A stretch of 64,000 nucleotides of DNA from Mesorhizobium sp. B2-3-4 (GCF_006442315.1 NZ_VFVY01000002.1:1-64000); one strand, 5' to 3'; positions 35,450-45,494 are shown, counted from the first letter of the stretch. Program-made: numbers and translations. Notes: a model not told the origin generated them from the sequence alone.

Positions 35450-35512
35450 GAAAATCGAAGCTTGAGAACGGCTCAACCCGAGGGAGGAGCGCTCATCTGA
35501 ACGCGCCGCCGG

Positions 35513-36631
35513 TCAGGGCAACTGGTTGTAATTGTATTTGCCGTCCTCGCCCTTCTTCCAGCGGTAGACGACATAGTCGGGATTGGTGGTGTCGCCCTTT
35601 TCGTTGAAGCTGCGATCGCCGAGCACGGTTTTGAAAATGCCATGCTTCTTGATTTCCTCGGCGACGGTCGCCGGGTCGAGGCTGTTGGCGGCTTTGGCGG
35701 CTTCGGCGATCACCTGGACGGAAGCGTAGGAGTAGAGCGTATAGGCCTCCGGCTCGAAGCCGGCCTTGCGGAACGTCTCGACTGCGCCCTTGGCGGCCTC
35801 GCGATTGCGGGGATCCGGCGGAAACGTGAAGGTAAAGCCGTCGATGGCGTCTCCGGCGATCGACGAGATCTCCGTCGACACCGTTCCGTCGTCGGACATC
35901 ATGGTCGCCTTGAGACCTTGATCGGCCAACTGGCGAAGGATAAGGCCGGCCTCGGTGTGCAAGCCACCATAATAGACAACCGTGACACCCGCGTCCTTCA
36001 TCTTGGCGATAAGAACGGAAAAGTCTACGTCGCCGGGATTGATACCTTCGTACATGACCTCATGCACACCGGCTCCATTCAACGCCTTTTTCGTTTCGTC
36101 GGCGACGCCCTGTCCGTAAGGTGTCTTGTCGTGGACGACGGCAATCTTGGCGTCCTTGAAATGCTCTGTCAGATAGGCGCCCGCGACGATGCCTTGCTGG
36201 TCGTCGCGACCGCACATGCGAAACGTGTTCCACAGGCCGCGCTCGGTGTAGCGCGGGTTCGTCGAGGCGGGGCTGATTTCGAGCACGCCATTTTCGGCAA
36301 GCACTTCCGAGACCGGGATGGAGACGCCGGAGTTGTAGTGACCGACGACAAACTTAACGCCGTCGGCGATGAATTTGTTGGCGACCGAAATCCCTTGTTT
36401 CGGGTCGGAAACATCGTCGCCGACGGCGATCTTCAGCTTTTCGCCATTGACGCCACCCGCGGCATTGATGTCATCCACCGCTTGCTGCGCGCCGCGTAGA
36501 ATCTGGGCGCCGAACGCGGCGTTCGGACCTGTGATCGGGGCGCCGACACCGATAATGACATCGGCGTGCGCGCCGGCGGTAAATGCGGCAAGGGCCGCAA
36601 CGGCCATGGCCGGGACAAGTCGTTTTCTCAT
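35513..36631 (-). CDS. Branched-chain-type amino acid ABC transporter, periplasmic binding protein
   Basis: With ATG 36631 (AGGA close upstream) the precursor has 372 residues and a typical signal peptide ([20 protein letters not shown], cleavage at AHA-DV). The LivK fold shows [39 protein letters not shown] and [20 protein letters not shown]. It follows a LivH permease by 125 bases on the same strand, but no LivM, LivG or LivF is attached. The protein at 38757 has the same motif order. Components from the unit at 40.6-44 kb may be shared. Confidence 0.9.
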   Translation of the reverse strand: MRKRLVPAMAVAALAAFTAGAHADVIIGVGAPITGPNAAFGAQILRGAQQAVDDINAAGGVNGEKLKIAVGDDVSDPKQGISVANKFIADGVKFVVGHYNSGVSIPVSEVLAENGVLEISPASTNPRYTERGLWNTFRMCGRDDQQGIVAGAYLTEHFKDAKIAVVHDKTPYGQGVADETKKALNGAGVHEVMYEGINPGDVDFSVLIAKMKDAGVTVVYYGGLHTEAGLILRQLADQGLKATMMSDDGTVSTEISSIAGDAIDGFTFTFPPDPRNREAAKGAVETFRKAGFEPEAYTLYSYASVQVIAEAAKAANSLDPATVAEEIKKHGIFKTVLGDRSFNEKGDTTNPDYVVYRWKKGEDGKYNYNQLP

Positions 36632-36756
36632 TCCTGTGTGCTCCACTCGTTGGACGGTGAGAATGGTTGTCGCTCCCGCGGCACTCACCCCTCGCCGCGG
36701 GTATTCGATGAACCGGCAGGCGTCGAAGCGCTCGCCGGATGTCGACCGCGGGACGG

Positions 36757-37659
36757 TCAGACTTTCTCGACGTCGGCCCGACCCAGCAGGCCGGAGGGAA
36801 GGAAGATCAGCACCACGATGAGAATCGAGAAGGCCGCTACATCCTTGTAGTCGACCGAGAAATAGGCTGACCAAAGGGCCTCGATGAGACCAATCAGCAG
36901 TCCGCCGAGGACCGCGCCTTGTATGGAGCCGATGCCGCCAAGCACGGCGGCGGTGAAGGCCTTGACGCCCGGGATGAAGCCACTCGAGAATGAGATGACG
37001 CCGTAGTACATGATGAACATCGTACCGGCGACCGCTGCCAAGGCCGCACCCATGATGAAGGTCAAGGAGATAGTGCGGTCTACGTCGATGCCGAGCATTG
37101 CCGCCATCTTGGGGTCCTGCTCGCAGGCACGTTGGGCGCGGCCCAGCGTTGTCTTGTTGACGAGAAACCAGAAGAGAGCCAGCAACGCCGACGTCACCGC
37201 CAGGATCACGACTTGCTTGAGTGTCAACACCACGCCGCCGAACTCATAGGTCTGCGAGATCATCGGGGGGATCGGCTTGTTGCGCGGGCCCTGGAGGACC
37301 TGCACGAGGTTCGACAGCACGATCGAGATGCCGATTGCCGTTATCAATGGCGCAAGGCGAAACGACCCGCGCAAGGGCCGGTAAGCCACCCTCTCGATCA
37401 GCCAGCTCCAAAGGGCTGTCAGCAGCATTGCAACGATCGTCATCACCAGCAAGGCAACAGCTGCCGGCACCGAATAGAACAGGCTGACAAGTATTAGAAA
37501 CACGATGAGGGCGGTAAAGCCACCGACCATGAAAATGTCGCCATGGGCGAAATTGATCATGCCGATGATCCCGTAGACCATCGTGTAGCCCAAGGCGATG
37601 AGAGCGTAGATCGCGCCCAGTGTTACGCCGTTGAGCACTTGTTGTGCGAAATATTCCAT
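36757..37659 (-). CDS. Liv-type ABC transporter permease (LivH family)
   Basis: From ATG 37659 the protein has 300 residues and begins directly with the conserved [20 protein letters not shown] and [20 protein letters not shown], then shows [20 protein letters not shown] and [26 protein letters not shown] lies close upstream. It precedes the binding-protein gene, an unusual LivH-first order, and lacks its LivM partner in the same operon. In-frame codons before 37659 do not resemble the family. Confidence 0.9.
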   Translation of the reverse strand: MEYFAQQVLNGVTLGAIYALIALGYTMVYGIIGMINFAHGDIFMVGGFTALIVFLILVSLFYSVPAAVALLVMTIVAMLLTALWSWLIERVAYRPLRGSFRLAPLITAIGISIVLSNLVQVLQGPRNKPIPPMISQTYEFGGVVLTLKQVVILAVTSALLALFWFLVNKTTLGRAQRACEQDPKMAAMLGIDVDRTISLTFIMGAALAAVAGTMFIMYYGVISFSSGFIPGVKAFTAAVLGGIGSIQGAVLGGLLIGLIEALWSAYFSVDYKDVAAFSILIVVLIFLPSGLLGRADVEKV

Positions 37660-38059
37660 GCCGCCCCCCGGGGACCCGCCCCTTCTCGTTGCGCACAAGA
37701 GAAGGTGGGCTTCATGGCGTCTCAAGCGACTTGTTCTCGCCTGAGGATGAGAAGCTTTCATTCAGGCGCAGAACGCGGCGTAGGTGGCTGAAAACGGGGG
37801 GCGCGTGAATAGCGCTAATGCTGGCTGAGCATCGCTCGCTTGCACCGCCTCGGGCAGGCTGTCTACCAACGTCGCGTACCCACGTACACCCTGCGGATTG
37901 ACGGCAAGCTTGTGGATGAGCATTGCCACGATCTGCCGGAACGGTTGGCAGCCAGGCAAGACGGCAAGGGTTCCCATTCCTCGCACGCTCTTGGCTGTCG
38001 ACCGTTCCTCTTTTCCGCCTTGGTCACCTGGATCCGCATCCACAGCGAGGAACAGCTTC
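37660..38059. other. Divergent intergenic region, no gene recognised
   Basis: About 400 bases separate the LivH start from the HCCA isomerase start. CCTTCTC (37681-37687) and GAGAAGG (37699-37705) form a hairpin about 20 bases before the LivH ATG and could affect its translation. A 93-codon minus-strand frame (37762-38043) has no recognisable domain and was not annotated. Confidence 0.4.
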
Positions 38060-38668
38060 GTGACCCGTCTGGCGCCAATCGAGTTCTGGTTCGAATTCTG
38101 TTCACCCTACGCGTTTTTTGCCGGGCTGGAGATCGCCGACATAGCCTGCCGTCATGGTAGGCCGATCGTATGGCGGCCGTTTCTTCTGGGGGCGGTATTG
38201 CAGGTCACTGGCATGACCCCTCTGCCTGACCAGAAATTGCGGGGTGCCTACGCTGTGCATGACTGGCGGCGATTGGCGCGATTTCACAAAGTTTCTTTTT
38301 CGCTGCCGAAGGTTTTCCCGTTCATGTCGCTTGCACCGGCTCGCATGACTTATGCTGTCGAACACCTCGCGCCTTGCATGGCAGGGCCTTTTGCAAGCCA
38401 TATGTTGTCGGCTCTCTTCGAGCGCGGCGCCGACATAGCCGACATCTCGGTTGCCGCGCGGCTCGGCGCCGAGCTTGGGCTGGATCCGGCAATGCTTGGC
38501 GCCGCGGCCACGGATCAACGATGGAAAGATGCCCTCCGCTCGAGAACGGACGAGGCCATCGAAAGGGGGATTTTCGGTTCGCCATTCGTCATTGTCGATG
38601 GTGAAGGTTTCTGGGGTTCGGATCGCCTCGGAATGGTCGATCGATGGCTCTCGGTTGGCGGATGGTAA
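38060..38668 (+). CDS. 2-hydroxychromene-2-carboxylate isomerase-like protein (DsbA/GST-kappa fold)
   Basis: Starting at GTG 38060, with GAGGA 7 bases upstream, the protein has 202 residues. It begins IEFWFEFCSPYAFFAGLEIA, in which the SPY serine corresponds to the glutathione-activating Ser of HCCA isomerases. WRPFLLGAVLQVTGMTPLPD and FGSPFVIVDGEGFWGSDRLG are also family-typical. It would isomerise an aromatic catabolic intermediate with glutathione, or conjugate or reduce another substrate. No naphthalene-type genes are nearby, so the exact substrate is open. Confidence 0.87.
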   Translation: MTRLAPIEFWFEFCSPYAFFAGLEIADIACRHGRPIVWRPFLLGAVLQVTGMTPLPDQKLRGAYAVHDWRRLARFHKVSFSLPKVFPFMSLAPARMTYAVEHLAPCMAGPFASHMLSALFERGADIADISVAARLGAELGLDPAMLGAAATDQRWKDALRSRTDEAIERGIFGSPFVIVDGEGFWGSDRLGMVDRWLSVGGW

Positions 38669-38705
38669 TGACACCAGGTGGTGTCCGGCCGTCCTTGTCG
38701 CCAAC

Positions 38706-38745
38706 CGCAAACAGGGCCGGCTCGATACCGACCCTGTTTGCGTTT
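38706..38745 (+). terminator. Hairpin terminator between convergent genes
   Basis: CGCAAACAGGG (38706-38716) pairs perfectly with CCCTGTTTGCG (38732-38742), with partial pairing inside the loop, and TTT follows on the plus strand. It lies 37 bases after the isomerase stop and 14 before the stop of the minus-strand binding protein, so it may act for both. Confidence 0.7.
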
Positions 38746-38756
38746 GGAGCAGAAAA

Positions 38757-39872
38757 CTACTCTACGTCGCCGATCTTGCCGTCCTTCCAGGTGAAGAGGC
38801 TGAAACTTGGGGAACTGAGGTCGCCATTGCCGCTATAGGCCAGCGTGCCAATCGCTGTTCTTATCTCCTCACCGGACTTGAGCGCTTTTTCGACGTCCTC
38901 GACGCTTGCACCTTTCCCGGCCTTTTCGACGCCGTATTTGATGACCTCGACGGCCGCGTAAGAGTTGAGCGTAAACGCTTCCGGCGGAATGTTCTTCTCC
39001 TTGAGCATCTTCACGGCATCGGCGGAGGCCGGATTCTTCGTTGCATCGCTTGCGTTGGTGAAGATTGTGCCTGCCGCCGCCTCGCGGGCGATAGCCCAGT
39101 ACTCCGTGTTGGACAGACCCTCGCCGCCGATGATCTGAGCCTTGATCCCGAGATCCCCCAATTGTCTTGCCAGCAAACCGCCCTCAGGATGGAAGCCCCC
39201 GAAGTAGACAACTTCAGCCTGTTCGGCTTTCAACCGCGCGATCAGGGCCGACAAATCCTTTTCACCAGGGGTCAAGGATCCATAGAATACCTCGTTCACG
39301 CCGCCGGTGTTCATGACCCGCTTGAAGGCGTCGGCCAGCCCTTTGCCGTAGGTTCCGTTGTCGTGAATGATGGCGACGCGCTTGTCCCGCCAGTGTTTGA
39401 GAAAGTAGTTAGCCGAGACTTCGGCCTGCTGGTCGTCACGTCCGCATGTGCGGAACACGTTTGTTAGTCCGCGGCCGGTCAGATCGGGAGCCGTCGCGGT
39501 CGGCGTCACCATGAGGACGCCGTTTTCGGCAAAGACATCGGACACCGGTATCGAAACGCTGGACGTGACGGGACCGACAACAAAGCGGACGCCGTCTCCC
39601 ACAAGCTGGTTGGCGACCGATACGCCTTGCTTGGGATCGCCCATGTCGTCGGCAAGTTTCACGACAACCTTCTCGCCGCCGATCCCGCCCGACCTGTTGA
39701 TGTTTTCGATGGCTGCTTCGGCCCCGTTTTTCAATTGTTCTCCATATGCGGCAAGCGGGCCGGTCAGGGGCGCCACCAGACCTATCGTGATGTCGGCTTT
39801 CGCAGTCGTGGCGCAGACCAGCGCAGTGACGACCGCAAAACCAAAAGTTCTTTTGTAGTTCATTGGTTTCAT
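38757..39872 (-). CDS. Branched-chain-type amino acid ABC transporter, periplasmic binding protein (solitary)
   Basis: From ATG 39872, with GGAGGGGAAAGG upstream, the precursor has 371 residues and a signal peptide (hydrophobic [18 protein letters not shown], then DITIGLV). It shows [40 protein letters not shown] and [20 protein letters not shown]. Motif order and loops resemble the protein at 35513, so they are paralogues. No permease or ATPase gene is directly attached; the DUF5990 gene lies divergently upstream. Confidence 0.9.
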   Translation of the reverse strand: MKPMNYKRTFGFAVVTALVCATTAKADITIGLVAPLTGPLAAYGEQLKNGAEAAIENINRSGGIGGEKVVVKLADDMGDPKQGVSVANQLVGDGVRFVVGPVTSSVSIPVSDVFAENGVLMVTPTATAPDLTGRGLTNVFRTCGRDDQQAEVSANYFLKHWRDKRVAIIHDNGTYGKGLADAFKRVMNTGGVNEVFYGSLTPGEKDLSALIARLKAEQAEVVYFGGFHPEGGLLARQLGDLGIKAQIIGGEGLSNTEYWAIAREAAAGTIFTNASDATKNPASADAVKMLKEKNIPPEAFTLNSYAAVEVIKYGVEKAGKGASVEDVEKALKSGEEIRTAIGTLAYSGNGDLSSPSFSLFTWKDGKIGDVE

Positions 39873-40111
39873 TATCCTTTCCCCTCCGGGATGAAAGCGA
39901 GGCCTACGCGCCTTTCGCATTTTTAAAGGCGTGTGGGCAGCGGGGCGGACAATGGCGGCGGCCGGATAGGTCAGCAAAAGAGAGTTGCTCAACCGTTGTG
40001 AGCATTTCTCAAGCGCAAAGCCTGGCAAACCAGGAGGCAAATCAGGCATCAGCAACGTGTTCTTCGGCGCATTGCCACTTGACCTTCGCCTAACCGTCGC
40101 TGGATCCTCCG

Positions 40112-40546
40112 ATGAAACCCAATGCCGCAATTCGCTTGCTTCACGACGGTCGACAGCCCGGAGCCGCGCTGCCAGAGCGTTTCGAATTTGGGCTACAGAT
40201 GAAGTCGGGCGAAGTGCTTGCCGGAAAACCTTGCGGGCGGGAATTGCTGCGTTTCGACATCCTTGTCGTCTTGAGAGAGGGGCCTGACGGAGAGCTCGAT
40301 TACTCAGGTCCCGCCGTCCATGGCGGGCCCTGCCGGCGGTTTCTCTATCTCAGTTGGAAACGAGCGCGGCCCGATCCCTCATGGTGGGGTTGTCGGATCA
40401 AGATTCCATTGCGCGGTATTGCCTTGCTCGTCGCGAAACCGGCCTCGGAATTGTCATTCGAGGCCAATGTCGTCGACCGTCGGCCGCATGACACGACGCC
40501 CATATCTTGGCTCGTCGGCGATGCCTGGAGCGGGCATCGAGATTGA
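40112..40546 (+). CDS. DUF5990 family protein
   Basis: The 144-residue protein resembles DUF5990: [40 protein letters not shown] and a Trp-rich [14 protein letters not shown]. The family function is unknown. No signal peptide or membrane helix is visible. It stands alone on the plus strand among minus-strand transport genes, 20 bases from the convergent LivM stop, so it was probably inserted into the transporter region. The ATG has only a weak ribosome site (GGATCCTCCG region). Confidence 0.75.
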   Translation: MKPNAAIRLLHDGRQPGAALPERFEFGLQMKSGEVLAGKPCGRELLRFDILVVLREGPDGELDYSGPAVHGGPCRRFLYLSWKRARPDPSWWGCRIKIPLRGIALLVAKPASELSFEANVVDRRPHDTTPISWLVGDAWSGHRD

Positions 40547-40566
40547 GCTGTTCGGCCGATCCCGCC

Positions 40567-41559
40567 TCAAAAAGGCGGCAGGACATGAACGGTGTTCCGG
40601 GAGCTTGGCTTTTTGGGCTTCGATGGCGTGTTCCTTGCACCGGTCGACATCAGACCAGCGGGAAACTTCTGCAGGACGAATTGCAGGATCAATCCGACCA
40701 GGAAGAGCCGCACGAAGGGAGCGCGATGCGCCCACTCGCCCGGCAGCCTGGATGTCAAAAGCTCCGATGTCGACCACAATGACCAGATAAGCGCTGCGCC
40801 GAGGACCGCGCCCTTGTTGCTTCCGCTGCCGCCCACAATCAGCATGACCCACACAAGAAAAGTTATCTGCAGGGGGTCGGTCGCCTCCGGTCCGATGAAT
40901 TTGAGATAGTGGGCGGTGAGCGCGCCGGTGAGGCCCATGAGGGCGGCTCCGATGACAAAGCCCTGGATTCGCAGTGCCTCGACGTCCTTGCCTGAAGCGC
41001 GAGCGGCGTCCTCATTGTCGCGGATCGCCTGGACGACTCGTCCCCATGGCGAGAGCCTGCCGCTTTCGGCCAGCCAGTAGACCGCCGCGGCCAGAGCCAG
41101 GACCAACGATAGAAAGGCCAGCCCGGCCCACATTCCCGTCAGGTCTTCGAAAGGACGCGAAATGTTGGAGATGCCGCGCGTGCCGCCTGTCGCCCACTGT
41201 TCATTCTTGAGAACCAGGCGAACGATTTCCGCTATTCCGATCGTGGCTATCGCAAGATAGTCGGCGCGCAATCGGATGCAGATACGGGCCACTGCCCAGG
41301 CAAGCAAGGCGGAGAGGGCCATCGCTGCCGGCCATGCGAACACGACAGGCAAATCGAAACCTCCAAGATGTTTGCCTGTCGCGGCTGTTGTCAGGATGGC
41401 GCTGGAATAGGCCCCGACGGCAAAGAAGCCGGCAATGCCCAGATTGAACAGCCCTGTCAGGCCCCATTGAATGTTGAGGCCCGTCGCCATGATCGCGTAG
41501 ATGCCGATCATGGTCGCGAGGGCGATCGCGTAGTTGACGTATCCGATCAAGATGTCCAT
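40567..41559 (-). CDS. Liv-type ABC transporter permease (LivM family)
   Basis: The 330-residue protein begins at ATG 41559, one base after the LivH stop. Conserved LivM segments are IYAIMATGLNIQWGLTGLFN, RLRADYLAIATIGIAEIVRL, AIRDNEDAARASGKDVEALR and LIVGGSGSNKGAVLGAALIW. It has no N-terminal extension, in contrast to the copy at 11664. It is the last gene of the five-gene minus-strand Liv operon (SBP 44066, G, F, H, M). Confidence 0.92.
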   Translation of the reverse strand: MDILIGYVNYAIALATMIGIYAIMATGLNIQWGLTGLFNLGIAGFFAVGAYSSAILTTAATGKHLGGFDLPVVFAWPAAMALSALLAWAVARICIRLRADYLAIATIGIAEIVRLVLKNEQWATGGTRGISNISRPFEDLTGMWAGLAFLSLVLALAAAVYWLAESGRLSPWGRVVQAIRDNEDAARASGKDVEALRIQGFVIGAALMGLTGALTAHYLKFIGPEATDPLQITFLVWVMLIVGGSGSNKGAVLGAALIWSLWSTSELLTSRLPGEWAHRAPFVRLFLVGLILQFVLQKFPAGLMSTGARNTPSKPKKPSSRNTVHVLPPF

Positions 41560-41560
41560 C

Positions 41561-42460
41561 TCACCGCACCTTTTCGCCGAACAGTCCATTGGGGCGCCAG
41601 ATCAGCATTGCCACCATGATGGCGAATGCCACGCCGGTCTTGTAACCAGGCGACAGCAGGGCATCCCCGCCTAGCCAGGGATAGCTGCTGAGTTCCTCGG
41701 CCATTCCGATGACCAGGCCGCCGACCATGGCGCCATACGGTCGGCCGAGCCCGCCGAGAATTGCGGCGGCCGATATGGGCAGCAACTGGTCCCAGCCCAT
41801 ATTGGCATGGACATAACCGTCCCAGCCGAGAAACACGCCTGCCACCGCCGCAAGGGAGCCACCAATCACCCATGTGTATCGGATGACCGTCGTCGTCGAG
41901 ATTCCGGTTAGCCTTGCCAGGTCAGGCGAATCGCTGACCGCGCGCATCGCCTTGCCGAGCCGGGTGCGTGTGAGGAGAAGATGCAAGGCCAGCATGAGCG
42001 CAACAGCAGAGCAGCCTATCCAGATGTGGCGATCGACAATGCGGAACGTGCCGAACACTTCCCTCGATTTCTGGATGCCGCGCACATAGTACTGCGACTC
42101 CACACCATAGATCAGCTGGATCGCCGCCCTGATCATCAACGCAACGCCGAACGAACTGATGGTCAGGACGAGGGACGGCCGTTTCATCAGCGGGGCGTAG
42201 AAAAAGTGGTTGATGCCAAGGCATAGCAGGGATGTCCCTGCCATTGCCAAGGGCAGCGCCATGATCGGATGCAGACCAAACAGGCCGACGCCGGCGAGCG
42301 CCAGATAGGCGCCGGCTGTCATCACGTCGCCATGGGCAAAGTGCGTGAAACGCAGGACGCCGAAAAGCAACGTCAGCCCGATGGCTCCAAGCGCATAGAT
42401 CGAGCCCGAAACCAGACCAGGAATGAGATAGGCATTTACGAACATCAGAGCCTGATCCAT
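41561..42460 (-). CDS. Liv-type ABC transporter permease (LivH family)
   Basis: From ATG 42460 it has 299 residues. Conserved segments are YLIPGLVSGSIYALGAIGLT, FGVLRFTHFAHGDVMTAGAY and ISAAAILGGLGRPYGAMVGG. The EAA-like loop region contains TRLGKAMRAVSDSPDLARLT. It lies 4 bases after the LivF stop and 1 before LivM, a tightly packed operon. Gene order G-F-H-M differs from the H-M-G-F order of the 9-15 kb operon, so the two operons are not a recent duplication. Confidence 0.92.
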   Translation of the reverse strand: MDQALMFVNAYLIPGLVSGSIYALGAIGLTLLFGVLRFTHFAHGDVMTAGAYLALAGVGLFGLHPIMALPLAMAGTSLLCLGINHFFYAPLMKRPSLVLTISSFGVALMIRAAIQLIYGVESQYYVRGIQKSREVFGTFRIVDRHIWIGCSAVALMLALHLLLTRTRLGKAMRAVSDSPDLARLTGISTTTVIRYTWVIGGSLAAVAGVFLGWDGYVHANMGWDQLLPISAAAILGGLGRPYGAMVGGLVIGMAEELSSYPWLGGDALLSPGYKTGVAFAIMVAMLIWRPNGLFGEKVR

Positions 42461-42464
42461 CCGG

Positions 42465-43175
42465 CTAACCTCCCAGAAACATTTCGGCGACCTCCCGGTC
42501 GCGCACCAGACCGGCGCCTGTGCCCTCATGGCGGTTTCTGCCGTCGACGAGCACATAGCCGCGGTTGGAGATCATCAAGGCCTGCCTGGCGTTCTGTTCG
42601 ACCATAAGCACCGCGGTTCCACTGGCGTTGATGTCGATGATGAGCTTGAAAATCTCGTCGGCATATTTGGGGCTCAGCCCGGCGGTGGGTTCGTCGAGCA
42701 GGACGATTTTGGGATCGGGCATCAGCGCGCGTCCCATTGCCACCATCTGGCGCTGCCCTCCCGACAGAAGACCAGACTTCTGGTGACGCTTTTCACGAAG
42801 CGGAGGAAAGAGGCTGTAGACACGATCTAGTCCGGCGGCCACGTGGGAACGGGAATTGAAGTATCCGCCGAGCTCCAGGTTCTCCTGGACCGTCAGAGAG
42901 GCAAAGACGTTCTCCGTTTGCGGAACGAAGGACACGCCTTTCCTGACGATCGCCTCCGGACGACTGTTCGTGACGTCTTCAGTACCGATCAGAATTTTGC
43001 CCTGGTGAACGTTCAGCAGACCGAAGGCGGATTTCATGGCTGTCGATTTTCCGGCGCCATTCGGGCCGACGATCGAGACGATTTCACCTGCCTGCAGTCT
43101 GATGTTGACGCCATGAAGGATCGGAACGTCAGGGCCGTAGCCGGCAACCAGCCCTTCCAGACTTAGAAGGGTCAT
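42465..43175 (-). CDS. Liv-type ABC transporter ATP-binding protein (LivF family)
   Basis: The 236-residue ATPase starts at ATG 43175, overlapping the LivG stop (ATGA). Walker A is GPNGAGKSTAMKSAFG, the LivF segment VSFVPQTENVFASLTVQENL replaces the usual PEGR, the signature is LSGGQRQMVAMGRAL, and Walker B is VLLDEPTAGLSP. It pairs with LivG to drive transport for this cluster and may also serve the orphan binding protein and permease at 35.5-37.7 kb. Confidence 0.92.
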   Translation of the reverse strand: MTLLSLEGLVAGYGPDVPILHGVNIRLQAGEIVSIVGPNGAGKSTAMKSAFGLLNVHQGKILIGTEDVTNSRPEAIVRKGVSFVPQTENVFASLTVQENLELGGYFNSRSHVAAGLDRVYSLFPPLREKRHQKSGLLSGGQRQMVAMGRALMPDPKIVLLDEPTAGLSPKYADEIFKLIIDINASGTAVLMVEQNARQALMISNRGYVLVDGRNRHEGTGAGLVRDREVAEMFLGG

Positions 43176-43993
43176 TGCACTGTCTCCTTCGCGCTGGAAC
43201 CGAGGTAAGCAGCAAGCACCTCCTCGTTTCCGCGGATTTGCGACATGGATCCCTGGACCAGGACCGAGCCGGAACACATCACGACCACTGTATCGCAAAG
43301 GCTGGCGATCAGATCCATATTGTGTTCGACGATGCAGAACGTCGTGCCTCGTTCCCGATTCAGGTGTACGATCATCTGGCCAAGTTCCGTCAGCAAGGTC
43401 GGATTGACGCCAGCGCCGGGTTCATCAAGCAGCACGGTCCGCGCCCCCGACATCATGGCGCGCCCGAGTTCGACAAGCTTGCGCTGTCCGCCTGAAATAT
43501 TCCCCGCGGGCACGTCGCGGACCTTGGTCAGGCCGAGGAAGGCAAGCGTTGCTTCAGCCTCCGCGACAATCCGTTCTTCGCGTTCGCGTGTCCGGCCAGG
43601 ACGGAGCAATGCCTTGAGAGGGTTTTCGCCTGGCTGGCCGGCTGGAACCACCAGAAGGTTTTCCAATACGGTTAGTCTGCCGAATTCATGTGGAATCTGG
43701 AAAGTGCGAACCAGGCCCTTGTGAAAAAGCCGGTGCGGCGGCAGTCCGGTGACCTCGACGCCGGCCAGCCGAATCCTGCCGGCATCGGGGCGCACGAAGC
43801 CGGTGACGATGGAGAAGAGGGTGGTCTTGCCGGCGCCATTGGGACCGATCAGCCCGGTTATTTTGCCTTTCGTGATATCGAAACTGCAATTGTCGACGGC
43901 GCGCAGGCAGCCAAACGACTTGCTTATGCCCTCGATCGAGAGCGCCGGCCCGGCCGCCCTCGAGAAGGGAACCACCACATCCGTCATTTCCAT
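43172..43993 (-). CDS. Liv-type ABC transporter ATP-binding protein (LivG family)
   Basis: The 273-residue ATPase has Walker A LIGPNGAGKTTLFSIVTG near residue 53, the LivG segment LVRTFQIPHEFGRLTVLENL, signature ISGGQRKLVELGRAM, Walker B VLLDEPGAGVNP and H-loop FCIVEHNMDLI. GAGG lies 5 bases before ATG 43993. It follows the binding-protein gene by 72 bases in the same orientation. Confidence 0.92.
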   Translation of the reverse strand: MEMTDVVVPFSRAAGPALSIEGISKSFGCLRAVDNCSFDITKGKITGLIGPNGAGKTTLFSIVTGFVRPDAGRIRLAGVEVTGLPPHRLFHKGLVRTFQIPHEFGRLTVLENLLVVPAGQPGENPLKALLRPGRTREREERIVAEAEATLAFLGLTKVRDVPAGNISGGQRKLVELGRAMMSGARTVLLDEPGAGVNPTLLTELGQMIVHLNRERGTTFCIVEHNMDLIASLCDTVVVMCSGSVLVQGSMSQIRGNEEVLAAYLGSSAKETVQ

Positions 43994-44065
43994 TTTCCTC
44001 GGGGTGCTGTTGTCACGCGCGGGTCGGCGCGTCGCCGGCCCCGCTCGGTCATCTCGGCTATGCAG

Positions 44066-45292
44066 CTAGTTTCCAGCTGCAACGGGCGGGCTGACGACCA
44101 ACTCGCCGCCCTTTACTGTCCACTCCGAAAAAACGCCGCCGACATCGCCATTCCCGTCGAATTCGTGGTCGCCCGCAGCGCCGCTGTAATTGATATCCTT
44201 GCCGGCCTTGATCAGCGAAACCGCCTTGGCCCAATCCCCCGGGCCGACCACCTCTCCCGGTGCGTTAGTGACATCGCGCACGGCATTCAGGATCGCTCTA
44301 CGATCCGTCGAACCAGCTTTCTCGATCGCCAGCGCCGTGATCATTGCGGCATCGTAGCCTTGGGCGGTGAAGGTGTAGCCGAACGTGAATTTGTCGGTCT
44401 TGCCATAGAGGTCCTTGAAGCGATCGCTCTGCGGCCCCACCGCGGCGGTCGGGACGGAGCCTATGATACGGCCTTCCAGGTTCTCCGTACCGATGCCTTC
44501 CAGCAATGCGGAGACCTTCATGCCGTCGGCGACCGCGAACCTTTGGAATAATCCCGCTTCGAGTGACTGACGCATGATGGTCAAGCCGCTGGAGTCACCG
44601 ATCGCGAACAGGACAAGCGTCTCGGCGCCACCGCTTGCCAGCGTCGCCAGTTCAGCCCTGTAGGATTCCTTCTTGTCTTCATGGACGCTGTCACCGGCAA
44701 TCTGGCCGCCGCCAGCGACAAAGGCCGCCCGAAAAGCTTCCGCCAGGCCGACGCCGTAATCATTGTTCACATAAGTGAGCGCGACCTTCTTGATGTCCTT
44801 CGACAGCAACAGGCGCGCCATGTAGACGCCCTGGAAATTGTCCGACGGCACGACGCGAAACAGGACCCCTCGGTCGTTGAGGTTGGTGATTTCGGGAGAG
44901 GTCGAAACCGGCGAGACCATCAGGACACCCGCAGGACCGGCGACATTGCTGGCTGCGGGAATAGTCTCACCCGAGCATGTGCCGCCGATGATTGCCGCGA
45001 CCTGTTCGATATTGATGAGCTTGTTGGCTGCGTCCACACCCACTTGCGCATTGCAGGCTGTGTCGGCCGGGATCAGCCTGACCTGCTGGCCCAGAATGCC
45101 GCCCGCCTGGTTGATTTCGTCGATTGCCGCCTGTTCGGCGCCGAAAACCTGCTTGACCAGATCCGCAGCGGGGCCGGTCAAGGCCGACAGCGAGCCGATG
45201 CGGATTTCAGCTGCCGCCGGATTTGCCAGCGCGACGATGAGCGGCAGCGCCATGGCGGTCATTGCGGTCGGATGGAAGCGTCTGTTTTTCAT
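44066..45292 (-). CDS. Branched-chain-type amino acid ABC transporter, periplasmic binding protein
   Basis: From ATG 45292, with GGGGAG 6 bases upstream, the precursor has 408 residues and a signal peptide (FHPTAMTAMALPLIVALANP, AAA-EIRI). It contains IGSLSALTGPAADLVKQVFG, AAIIGGTCSGETIPAASNVA and MVSPVSTSPEI. It resembles the 9271 protein (amide/ureide-type LivK subfamily) in length and its C-S-G/E-T motif more than the two binding proteins at 35.5-39.9 kb. First gene of the operon, divergent from the LysR gene across about 200 bases. Confidence 0.9.
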   Translation of the reverse strand: MKNRRFHPTAMTAMALPLIVALANPAAAEIRIGSLSALTGPAADLVKQVFGAEQAAIDEINQAGGILGQQVRLIPADTACNAQVGVDAANKLINIEQVAAIIGGTCSGETIPAASNVAGPAGVLMVSPVSTSPEITNLNDRGVLFRVVPSDNFQGVYMARLLLSKDIKKVALTYVNNDYGVGLAEAFRAAFVAGGGQIAGDSVHEDKKESYRAELATLASGGAETLVLFAIGDSSGLTIMRQSLEAGLFQRFAVADGMKVSALLEGIGTENLEGRIIGSVPTAAVGPQSDRFKDLYGKTDKFTFGYTFTAQGYDAAMITALAIEKAGSTDRRAILNAVRDVTNAPGEVVGPGDWAKAVSLIKAGKDINYSGAAGDHEFDGNGDVGGVFSEWTVKGGELVVSPPVAAGN

Positions 45293-45439
45293 TTGTCTCC
45301 CCTTGTTGGTTCGCCGGATATTCTCAGGACCGGCTGGCACGACAGGACGTTCGGCCGTATCCGGTGCCGCCCTTCACACGGGCGGTTCTCCGATTGCGAC
45401 GGCCGCAATGCTCCTGCGCTGGAGACGACGCTGTCACAT

Positions 45440-45468
45440 TTGACATGCGCTGAAAATATCAATATCTG
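45440..45468 (+). promoter_or_regulatory. Predicted promoter of the LysR gene
   Basis: TTGACA (45440-45445) is a perfect -35, followed after 17 bases by TATCTG (45463-45468), a fair -10. The predicted start of transcription falls at the edge of the palindrome at 45478-45494, which fits autoregulation. Confidence 0.5.
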
Positions 45469-45477
45469 GACGATTAA

Positions 45478-45494
45478 GTTCTAATAATTAGAAC
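45478..45494. promoter_or_regulatory. Palindromic operator, site 1 (LysR promoter region)
   Basis: GTTCTAATAATTAGAAC is a perfect 8-bp inverted repeat around one central base, with the T-N11-A core usual for LysR-family sites. It sits just after the predicted LysR promoter and in the divergent region to the binding-protein gene at 45292. A related copy lies at 46437-46453. Confidence 0.68.

Noticed and set aside
37762..38043. Minus-strand frame of 93 codons between LivH and the HCCA isomerase
   Set aside because: No domain and no good start; composition fits noncoding high-G+C DNA.
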